DNA from: Peltaster fructicola
Lineage: Eukaryota > Ascomycota > Dothideomycetes
Assembly: GCA_001592805.2 (NCBI GenBank)
Contig: CP051141.1
Coordinates: 62,001-126,000, forward strand
Length of the DNA stretch: 64,000 nucleotides
Direction: 5' to 3'
Of the stretch, positions 52,112 to 61,828 are shown piece by piece; within the stretch, counting starts at the first letter, position 1, and every line of letters begins with the position of its first letter. The position numbers were made by a program, and so were the translations under genes. Below the pieces are notes generated by a model. That model saw only the letters and a program-made list of their open reading frames with translations, was not told the DNA's origin and did not search any database.

Positions 52112-53187
52112 TTAGTCAACGTACTTGCCATAGAAAGGTATGCCCACCGCTTGAAGCAGCATACGTGCATCACGGTCGGTGCTCGCAGTCGTATGTACGA
52201 TGATATGACATCCAGGAATCATCTTGGGTGGATACCTAGTATGGTCAGCATGATCAACAACGGTCAAGGATGGACTCACGCGTCATAGTTGACTTCAATC
52301 TCTGGGAACAGACCAAGCTGCTCTGGTGTGAAGCCAAAGGCAATGTTGCCAGAGCTGTCACCCGAGCTTCCCTTGATGCCCTTGTAGTCTTTGATCTTGG
52401 GCATGACAACATCCACCACCTTGCTCAAGAAGTGGTACATGTCTTCACCCTCTAGATCGCACGTCACGCTGACATGCCTGCCTGCTCTCAGATTGAAACC
52501 AGCAAGAGATCTTGTGACAGCATGAGTTTGGGCTCGAACGCCAGTGATGGCCTGCAATGCCATGCCGGCAACGACCAGATGTCCAGAATCACTCAGTGCA
52601 CCTTTCACCATAGAGTGGACTGTCACACGCTTCAATGCTGGAATGTTGTGCGGTGTGATGGGTTTTCTGAGTAGTCTTAAGACTTCACCTCCTCTTGGTC
52701 CTCTCAATGGACGGTTCTTGAAATACGGTGAATCACCGATCCACGGTCGTAATCTGGCTCCCTTCTTATGCGGCTCTTGCCCTGGTGGAAAGTGCTGATA
52801 TGTCATCGTCATGATGTCTGGCGCAAATGTGTCATTATATGTCTGCTCGAGACGGGGCAGAGAAAACGGTCCAGGGACAAATTCGCGAGAGTTGGGATCG
52901 GTTGCCTTCAGAGGCTGATGTGGGTGCAAAGCACCACGATTGTATCGCGGCGATCGGAAGCGGTATCGACTTGCTGGTAGGCGTTGCTTGTTCTCGCGTT
53001 GTCGTTTCGTTGGGTCATATTGTGTGTCGATGTCGCTAGACGAGAGAAATGTTGACTGGTCGAGATCTGCGGTGTCTGAAGTCTGCGAAGCGTACGAGCG
53101 ACAATGAAGGCGCGCCACGCGAGGAAGCGGTCGTATCGATGGGCTGAAGCGCCGCAGAAATGCAGCTGTAACTTCTTCCAGTGCCAT
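52112..53187 (-). CDS. MRPL7: Mitochondrial ribosomal protein uL5m (MRPL7)
   Basis: Two exons (53187-52280, 52235-52112; intron 44 nt) give 343 residues. The N-terminus is a mitochondrial presequence (FLRRFSPSIRPLPRVARLHCRSYAS). The uL5 core shows VPGPFSLPRLEQTYNDT, HNIPALKRVTVHSMVKGAL, MALQAITGVRAQTHAVTRSLAGFNLR and the C-terminal AYPPKMIPGCHIIVHTTAST and GIPFYGKYVD. Part of the large mitochondrial ribosomal subunit at the central protuberance. The last 41 residues lie behind the intron and would be missed by a single-frame call. Confidence 0.92.
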
Positions 53188-53854
53188 GATGACGAGGCTG
53201 TTGATGTTCGACGTGCACAACTGTGCATTGGATTTGAGAGAGAGCTCGGGAGTCGGAAGATGTACACTTCCGGACTAGCACCATGCATTTGAATGAAACA
53301 GCAGGAGATGCGTCGCATGAGGGTCTTGGCATCGATGAGATGATTTTCCTGCAAGATCACGAGCCCAAGATGATCTGGAACATGTGCCAACGCTATGTCT
53401 CTGGCCTCAATATCGTGCTTGTAGAAGCATCAGCTATCGCTGTTGACGATATGGTGACATGCCACGTGAGACGAATAGGCGCGACTTTAGTTTTGGAGGG
53501 AATCCCTGAACCCAGCGACCTCACCCACCTTCTCTATTGGCAGCCTGCGAACCATGAACTGCTCTTGCCCACTAATGGCTCGTGTTGAACTGCCGATCCC
53601 TCATGAATATACACATTCACTATCTTCTTGGGCAGTCGGTGATGATGCCTACTGTCTGCCACGAGGATGTCTTATGCTGCGCCTAGACCCGTTGGCTAAT
53701 CCAGCTGCCTGCCTTCTCGAGAACGCCTCCATCGTCACAACAACGCGCCCCACTACCCAGCACTGCAAGTCCGCGCATATAACCCGCGATCTAGACCTGC
53801 AACATTGTTGAAGATTGATTTTATGGATGTTGACACGCTCTCTCTACTTCGACT
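53188..53854. other. Divergent promoter of MRPL7 and ubiquitin hydrolase
   Basis: This 667-bp region lies between two divergent start codons. A plus-strand frame of 101 codons at 53283-53588 has no motif and is judged non-coding. Nothing else is seen. Confidence 0.45.
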
Positions 53855-56265
53855 ATGAGCGGAGTGCATAGATTCCTCAGTCGACGAGACAAGAACAAGC
53901 CCTCCACTGTCAGCAAGGTACGTCTGGCTGACGATCTCCATGTGAAAGCCAACTGACAGTCGCACAGAAAGAAGGTCGGTCAGATCACTTCAATGGAGTT
54001 TTCACCCTCGACGAACCAACAAAGAAGAAGCCAGATAAGGAGGAGGAGCGCAAGATCAAGGGTATCGTTGCGAGAATAGAGAGCTATGGCATCGACAACC
54101 TCGACGAGGCCAATGTCGAATACGCCTTGCGCACAGCCGTACCACAAGGCGACCCCGAAGCCGCATTCAAGTTGCTTATGCTCTTGGAAGAGACGTTTGA
54201 GGGCATAGTTCGACCATTCGACCCCGATAAGAAGCTACTTGGAGCTGTGAATCGCGAAAGCGTCACCTGCTACCTCGATGCTCTTCTCTTTGCGATGTTC
54301 GCACGTCTGGATAGTTTCGAGGCAATGCTGTACAACTCATTCGAAGATCCGGAGAGGAAGAGTCTGGCTGGACTGCTGCGTCTCTGGGTCAATCTCCTGC
54401 GATCGGGCAGGCTGATACCTGTGGACGTCACGAAGCGATTGCAGGAAGCAATGTCTGCTTGTGGTTGGGAAGATGCCGCTAAGCTGAAGCAACAAGATCC
54501 ATCAGAGGCGTTCGGCTTCATCACTGGACAACTGGAGCTGCCACTGCTGACGCTGAAGATGGATCTGTATCACACCGGTCGGGAGGATCCTCAGGACGAT
54601 CACAAGTTTGTCAACGAACGCTTATTAGAGGTCGCGATACCAGACAAGCCCTCCGAGAGCAATGCGGTCATCACTCTTGAAGACTGCCTCGAGCACTACT
54701 TCAACAACAGGATCGAAGTCAAGAGACACATGCAAGAGCAGAGACGTAACACATTGAAGCAATTCGAAGTTGAGGAGAAATCACAAGCAGGCTTGCATGT
54801 AGAAATCGCTGAGCTGACCAATCTGACGGACACGCCGCTGTCGACACCTATCTCTGAGACGCCAACATCAGTGAGGACGCTTGCAGACAGGATTCGACCA
54901 TCTATCCGCGGCCGTGCCGACAGCATCTTCAGCCAGAGGAAGGTCGAGCTTGAGGGCGTTGATCCTGAGAAAGTGACCAGTCCTGCCCAATCAGACGTGA
55001 AGTCGCGCAAGATGAGCACACGTACAGAGGTTCTAATGCCTGCCTGGCAGTTCTTCAAACTCCTACCGTGGTACACGGATCACATGCCAACATCTGACGC
55101 ACAAGTAGCTGCGCACTTCTCGAAGAAGCGACCAGTTCTAGGCATCTGCCTCAAGCGCTACTCATACACCAATACCGGCAAAGCACAACGGACGGACACA
55201 TACATCGACATTCCCCTTGAGATCGCCGTGCCAAACTTCGTCAGTGACGACAACATGGACGAAGGACCGCTGATGGGCAATTTCAGGCTTCTGTTACAGT
55301 CCGTGGTCTGCCATCGCGGCGCTTCTGTGCATTCCGGTCACTATATCTGCTTAAGTCGAGGACGAGCAAGCAACGCAGGGCATGCACCGCACACTGACAG
55401 CGACTCTGACAGCGATATCGACGACCCATGGATGCGATTCGATGACCTTGCCACTGAGCGTGTCTCTTACGTCGACATCCACCAAGCACTCAAAGACGAA
55501 ACACCATATCTGCTCTTCTACCAGGTCCAGCCTGTCGATGAGGATGGCCGATCCATACATGACTTGCCAAGCTATGCAGAAGCTACATCTCACTCGATGC
55601 CAGATCCAATCCTATCTGAGAAGAGCGACACCGAGCTCAACTCCGCTCTCGCATCGCCGGCTCCAATAGCAGAAACGGAAGCAACAGATTTTGCGATATC
55701 GTCGAGACGCACAAGTCTAGATCAGATCAGTCCATCCGCAGAAGCGCCAAGGGGACGGTCATCGCTGTCTGTATTGCGTGACGAGCGCCGCGGTAGTGTC
55801 TCCTTCGACGATACAAGCTTGGCTGGTAGCACCGCGACAAGCACAGCCCTGACAGATGCCGCGAGCAGTTCTGTGCCTGCTACACCTTCCGAAGAGAAGC
55901 CTTCCTCCTTTCTATCCGTCATGGGTAGTCGTCGTGGCTCAAAGCCGCACAAGTCCAAGAGCCGGCCTGCTAGTAACGGCCCGGATGCAGGTTCTGGCAG
56001 ATTCAGCTTGAACATGGCTAAACTGACGGCGAAGATGAGTCGAGTCGAAGCGCCTGTCGCTGAAAGCGAGCTGCCACCAGCATTGGCGGCAATGCCAGAT
56101 CGAGTGTCGGTGGAGAAGTCACCGCACGTCATATCTGCGGTTGTCTTGGCCACTGATGGGAAGGAGACTATACCGAAAGCGCTGCCAGAGAAGGGTAGGA
56201 AGGGAAAGTCATCGAGGAAGGAAAAGAAAGAGGGTCAGGATGACAGGGAGTGTACACTCATGTGA
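53855..56265 (+). CDS. Ubiquitin-specific protease with C-terminal CaaX box
   Basis: Two exons (53855-53917, 53968-56265; intron 50 nt) give 786 residues. Catalytic Cys lies in SVTCYLDALLFAMF (C122), the His in CHRGASVHSGHYICLS (H479) and the acid in WMRFDDLATE (about 513). HFSKKRPVLGICLKRYSY is the usual strand before the His box. The catalytic domain spans about 100-530, with a large low-complexity insert between Cys and His boxes. A Ser/Thr/Pro-rich tail follows, ending in KGRKGKSSRKEKKEGQDDRE then CTLM: a polybasic stretch and a CaaX motif that predicts farnesylation and membrane attachment. The start is set by the 63-nt first exon, which a single-frame reading would miss. Confidence 0.9.
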
Positions 56266-56397
56266 AGCATTGATTTGCATTAGAAGTTGTTGCATAGCGT
56301 TGGCGTTCGAACGACTGCAAAGCTGGGTATGGTTGGCATACTGCATAAGACTCGATGATAGCAACGAAGCTGGACGTTGTGGTATCCTGCATGAATA

Positions 56398-57741
56398 TCA
56401 CGCGAAGTTCTCGCGATGTGCTGAGAAGGACGCCTTGAGGATCGAGGATGGAGCAATCGTGTTATCCACACTGAGCGTGACAACACCACTCCTCGAGCGA
56501 TGGGCAAGCCGCCACACAACTCCTGGCTGGTTGACGTGCTTCTTAAGAAAGCCCAGCAGATCTGCGGCGAAATTGACACATAAATTGCCATCCCAAGTTC
56601 GTCGATTCTCCCTTGCAGCCATCTGCTTGGCGATAGTCGGTATACGATGAGTGTCGATCTGCTCGATCCTTAATAAGCGACCGTCCATAGAACGAAAGCC
56701 AACAACGACATGAGGTACACCAAGCAAGAATGACTGTGCCCAGAACTTCAGCAACTTGTCTTCGTACTTATCGGCATCTTTCTGGTTCTCAATTTCCTTG
56801 GTCGTCTTGAGCTCGACCCATGGGATTGCTTCGCTGGTGTCTTCGGGCTTCTCACCAAGGACTGCATCGACTTCGCCGGCAATGACAAGGTTTGTGTCGC
56901 CTATGCCAGTTTGCACGATTGAGCAGTACTGCTCAGAATTGTTGACGATCTGCTTCGATCGATTCTCAATGACCTCGCGCGGTGCTTCAACTCGTCGTTG
57001 TGCCAGTGTTGAGAGTGCTTCGAATTTGTAGCCTGTAGTGATCAGCTCAGTAGCGATCGCAGCTTGTGATTCATTTACCCCAGTACTGCATTTCAGCAGG
57101 AGACGGTTGACCAGGTCTTGGACGCTGAGGCCGAGCTTGTTCGTTCTGTCTTTTGGCAGCATGGTGCTCTTCTAGAAAGCTGAGAGTGTCAGCGGTCTAC
57201 TTCCGAGAGCAGTATCATCCTCACATCGTTCCCTTCTGTCATTAGCTCTCACATGATGCTGATGTACTCTGCCATACCTTGGAGAACGTGGCATTCATTT
57301 CGAAGCCATCGAACCTGTCGTATGGCGCTATCAAGATCTATAGTACAGTCAGGGCGATGACCAATAGCAGCATTGCAAGATAGTAACCTTTGTCATCATG
57401 CCTCTCCAGGTCAAAACATCAGCTTCCACCTTCTGGCTAGTCTGCTCCTCGTGTGCTTGCAGAGTATCCAGTAGGGCGTCAAGATGCTCATCGATCGTGT
57501 CGTCATGCTTCTGAAAGGACTGGAAGCCTTCGCTTAGGTGGTGTGGATAGTTGTGGTCCTGCTCGCCATGAGCACCAAAGAATGGTGGACAGTAGTATTT
57601 CAATGATGCTTCGGACAGCGGTAGGAGCTTCCGTTGGTCGTCGTATGAGAAGTATGTGATCTCTCGTGGTCGCCGGATGGTTGTCTTGCCACTCTCATAC
57701 CTTGAGAGTGGTAGATATCTGAATGTGATCTCGTTTGACAT
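56398..57741 (-). CDS. RAI1: RAI1/DXO-family decapping nuclease
   Basis: Five exons (57741-57388, 57337-57278, 57235-57225, 57179-57079, 57032-56398; introns 42-50 nt) give 386 residues. Exon 3 is an 11-nt microexon needed to give the family sequence FEMNATFSKKGTIFLEEHH. Family marks are LTWRGMMTKILIAPYDRFDGFEM (junction 1), YWGYKFEALS, the metal-binding pair AGEVDAVLG and PWVELKTTKE, and KFWAQSFLLGVPHVVVGFR. Rai1 removes incompletely capped or pyrophosphate 5' ends and stabilises the Rat1 exonuclease in the nucleus. It is convergent with the ubiquitin protease (132 bp gap). It is intact under this model. Confidence 0.9.
57225..57235 (-). other. RAI1: 11-nt microexon of RAI1
   Basis: AAGGGAACGAT is flanked by a GACAG acceptor and a GTGAGG donor. 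Its neighbouring introns (57236-57277 and 57180-57224) carry GCTAATG and GCTGACA branch-like sites. Including it keeps frame and supplies KGT of the motif GTIFLEE. Skipping it would shift the frame. Confidence 0.75.
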
Positions 57742-58438
57742 TGCTGGCTTTTGGTTTCACATGGCTGTGGTGCGGCAAGTCTCACCGATTGTGTGTGCTC
57801 ACGTCAGCATCTCGTACATCTGGTAAGCAATTTGTTGTCGTGGTAGGACCACGGTCGATGAGCGATTGATCATGAAGCAGGACAACAGCACAACAGTAGA
57901 ATGTGAACAAACGCAGTCAGGGTCCGTGCGCAGGATACACGACAGTCGTCAGGACGATTAGCATCGTGCCTGTAGATCTATGGAGCATCATGTTTCCTCT
58001 AGCACGGACAACGTCCTCCAAGGCTGCTGTCGGCCTTTGTCATCGACGACTTCTAGCAGATGTCTTGTCGATTTGGGCTGATCAATGGCTCTTGATAGTT
58101 CCCTTTGCCGAAGCTCGGCCGATTACATGTGGCTGAGGAATGCTGGTCTTGGCTAGGAGCATTTATTGCGCCGATGCCTCCTCTTCACAATTCATTCACT
58201 TCCATGACACCTGCCTGAGTTCCATGTATGGAACGTCTGCAGTTCATGTTACTAATGGCGCATGGGTAGCCCGGAGTGCTCGGCATTAATGCCGCTCATG
58301 GAGTTAAGTCAATCGAGATGACTTCACGGGGACAGTATAAAGCCCGGGCAACCGACCTGCTGGAACACTTTGATTATAACAACCATTCCTTGAGGTCAAC
58401 TCGGTCAAGAAGTTTATTACACAGGTCTAACAATCACC
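57742..58438. promoter_or_regulatory. RAI1 / SDR divergent region with TATA box
   Basis: This 697-bp region separates divergent genes. TATAAA at 58336-58341 lies about 100 bp before the SDR start. No gene is seen. Confidence 0.5.
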
Positions 58439-59299
58439 ATGTCTACCTTCCTTGTCACAGGCACTTCTCGAGGCATTGGGCTCGAGCTCGTCCGCCAGCT
58501 CGCCTCGTCCAGCGAAGCAAAGACTGTCGTCGCCGTCACACGAGACAACAAGAGCACAGCTCTGCAAACGATAATCGACGAGTCAAAGGGCCGAGTAGTC
58601 AACGTCATCATCCCGGACATCATCGATGAGAAGACTGTCCAGAGCGCAGTTCCCGAGATCGAGAAGGCACTGTCAGGGGCACCACTTGACGTGCTGATCA
58701 ACAATGCCGGTGCAGCAGCCTATGATGCCGATGGTGTCAAGTCTACCACAGTAGAGGACTTGACGAACATCTTCCGTATCAATGTCGGCAGTGTCCAAGC
58801 AGTCACCAGTTCCCTACTGCCCCTGCTCGAGAAGGGCAAGACGAGGAAGGTCATCAATATGTGAGTGGCATTGAAGGAGCATTGGCTAGAGACTGATCGT
58901 GAACATAGCTCGACGACACTAGGTTCGATCACGCACTCGAAGGTGTATGACTGGGCGCCGGCGACCAGCTACAAGACGTCCAAAGCAGCGCTCAACATGC
59001 TCACCAAGATCTATGCCAACACCTACGAAAGTCAGGGCTTCACGTTCCTGCTCATCACGCCAGGTGTAAGTTAGAGGACTGCTGCTTGTTGATCTCGAAG
59101 CTGACTTGTTCGACAGTGGCTGAAGACTGACTTGGGCAGCCAGAATGCCGATTTGCCGGTCGAGGTCGGCGTGAAGAGCGTGCTTGACATCATTCATGGC
59201 TCTACTACTGCTGACAATGGAAAGTTTCGAAACATCAGGGTCGCTGGCTGGGAGAATGCCAAGCCGAATTGGTACGATGGTGCTGAAGTCCCATGGTAA
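58439..59299 (+). CDS. Short-chain dehydrogenase/reductase (sniffer/carbonyl reductase type)
   Basis: Three exons (58439-58860, 58909-59065, 59117-59299; introns 48 and 51 nt) give 253 residues. The cofactor motif TGTSRGIG is at the N-terminus, DVLINNAG marks the central strand, and YKTSK holds the catalytic Tyr and Lys with the Ser in STTLGSI. LLITPGWLKTDLGSQNADLPVE follows the last junction, as in C-factor/sniffer-like reductases. It should reduce a carbonyl or oxidise an alcohol with NAD(P)H; the substrate is unknown. Intact. Confidence 0.9.
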
Positions 59300-60128
59300 A
59301 GGCAAGGCTGTACAGGCGAGCCCTTGTGTCTCACCTCGATCTTTCAGTAATGTGGTAAGAAGAGCAGATATGGAACCTCCTGCCTATCATGGAAGCCTTT
59401 CTCCTTCGTGCCGAAGTTTGGACTGTATCCCACATTCTCGCTCTTCACATCGTTCCGATCTTCAGAGTCGTTCTTGATCGTTCTCGGATACGTCGCACCA
59501 ACTGCGTCCAAACCACGGGAGATGCCGCTGGAAGCGATGGACGGTCCAACACATGCTCTTTACCGACGTTGGCTCAGTTGCGACACCAACAGCCGCCGAT
59601 GCGTTCTATCGCCAGCTGCCAGACGTGCCATCACGTGATGCTACGTCTCAACGTAGTGCACGAGCCACTTTGCTATAACGACCACTTGAACCCACGCCGT
59701 AAACCTCATTATTGTGCTCAGCCTCGCCGCACAACGCTTCCCTGCTGCTTGCAGCACAAATCAGGGTTGACATTCTGTTCGTTTCTCTCTATGTCTATGC
59801 GACGTGACAGCACCGCAGCAAGATGGTCCATGGACATGGGCTTGCGTCCAATAACGCAACACCACAAGAGACGAAGCGCCTTGTAGCTGCACTGCCTACT
59901 GGCTGTGATGCAGAGGACATGCGAGTACTGTAGGATTGATTCGCAGTGATTGCAGCCCGACGGCATGACAATGCATTCATGCGGCGTTATGCAAGGCTGC
60001 CTCTCCGAGCGGCACCTTTGCTCCTGCTCTCCCATCGTTCACTCACATATGCTCTGGATCAGCAGCACTGTTCTATCTCTCCTAACCTTTGACCGAGCAT
60101 CTACTGGCCTAGTTATTTGCTGTGAACG
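59300..60128. other. Intergenic gap, 829 bp
   Basis: Between two plus-strand genes. A 165-codon frame (59389-59886) has no motif and His/Cys/Arg-rich composition typical of chance frames. Nothing is supported. Confidence 0.45.
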
Positions 60129-61585
60129 ATGTCGACATTGGTTTCCACCCATTCGCAAGGCTCACCTTTGACTTTGGAGCAAAGATGGAATACCCTGAGA
60201 GATGTCGAGGATCAGCGAAATACGATTATACAGGTACGTTATGCACCAAATAGCTCGATAGGTATCTTTACTGACGCCTCAGGACAGGAGCTGTTTGCAG
60301 AGTTTGAAAGAGTCAGACTTGAGAACGAACGACTGTGCCTGCGTCTGGACGCCAGTGAGAGAGCATACGGGATATCCTTGACCGAGTCCAGAGAGCTGAC
60401 CGCTACCATACGACGCTTGGTATGCAAGAGCGTGAACAGTACGATATCTACTGACCATTTGCAGACTGGCCCATCCTTTGTCTTTGTACTCATCGATGGA
60501 GACAATACCTTGGTCTGTATCCTGCATCTAGCGAAACGTCTTCATGACTTACACTACCTAGTTCCTGGATAGTATCGTAGCCGCTGGCACAGAGGGTGGT
60601 CAGCGAGCAGCTCATGGCTTACAGCAGGCATTGAAAGACTTGATGATTGGATCACTGGAACTTGGAAGCGATACAACAGTGCTAGTCAACATCTTTCACA
60701 ATGCCACTGGTTTCAAAAAGACTTATAGGGACGCTGGCATCGCCGATGAAGCCACGGTATCAGATTTCCTGAGGAGTTTCAACGCTCAGCTGCCCACGAT
60801 CGAGTACATTGACGCTGGTGAGGACAGTCAGGCCGCTGATAACAAGATGAACGGTAAGCTTTGGTCGATCCTCGCTACCATCGTTGCTGATACTCCAGAC
60901 AGGCAGATTGGACTTCTTTTCACGCATCGAAGGCTGTAAGCAGATCGTTTTTGCTGGCTCTGCGGACAGAGGCTATGTCGGCCCACTCCGTCGTTTCACT
61001 GGCAGTCCAGCAGATGCAGCACGCATCACCTTGATTGAGTCTATTCCCTTCCCACAAGACTTTCAGGATCTGTCAACATCTTTCGATACGGTCAAATTCG
61101 ATGAGTTATTTCGCACACGTAAGATCGTGGTACCACGAACCACTTGGGCCACCACTACAGCAAGGAGAGCCTCTCCAAGCACTCCTACAGAGGATAACTC
61201 AACGAGACCGGTTGTGGACCACGCCGTCCGTCGCATTATCTGGCTAAATCAACGGGGACAACGTATCGATCCACCGGTCAGGTTCGATGGTGACCTTATA
61301 CCTGGTCTGAAGACTAGACGCCTCTGCTCGCGACACTTTCTTACTCATTGCAACTATCAGAATTGTGGGTACGTCCATGATGCCACTCTGAGCGATGCGG
61401 AGCGTTTAGCACTTAAGCATATTGCTCGAGGCAGTGTCTGTTCTCTCGGTCATGGATGCAGAGATTTCGACTGTACCGCAGGTCACCATTGTCCACACCT
61501 CCGTTGCAACTATGGAACCAGATGCAAGTTCCAGCCAAGTCAACATGATATGGACAGAGTGATCGTCAGAGAAGTTGAGACTTAG
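60129..61585 (+). CDS. NYN-like plus tandem CCCH zinc-finger protein
   Basis: Five exons (60129-60233, 60288-60419, 60465-60512, 60562-60853, 60903-61585; introns 45-54 nt) give 419 residues. A coiled coil (ELFAEFERVRLENERLCLRL) precedes a nuclease-like region that starts FVFVLIDGDNTLF and continues LKDLMIGSLEL, ADNKMNGRLDFF and IVFAGSADRGYVGPL. This pattern fits a PIN/NYN-like fold common in fungal CCCH proteins. Two C-terminal CCCH fingers follow: CSRHFLTHCNYQNCGYVH (C-x7-C-x4-C-x3-H) and CSLGHGCRDFDCTAGH (C-x5-C-x4-C-x3-H), with a further Cys-rich end. RNA binding is likely. The intron at 60513 uses a rare GTCTGT donor. Confidence 0.85.
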
Positions 61586-61828
61586 AGGAGAGATGGTGAT
61601 GCAGGACTGCAGGAGGCAGTCGTTTGAAGTGTTACTTGATTTCGTATATCAAAGGTCGTTCGACCACAAGATACCATTCAACATGGTATCATCAGTCTGT
61701 CGTTATAGTCGTGGTATCATATACAAAGCTTTGTGGTGCGTACGATGTCTACAACCCACAAGTGGCATATGGACAGTCTTGGAAACGATCTCAAGGTTAC
61801 TATCCGCCACAGCATCATCACTTGACAA

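Noticed and set aside
53283-53588. 101-codon plus-strand frame between MRPL7 and the ubiquitin protease
   Set aside because: No motif or splice structure; lies in a divergent promoter.
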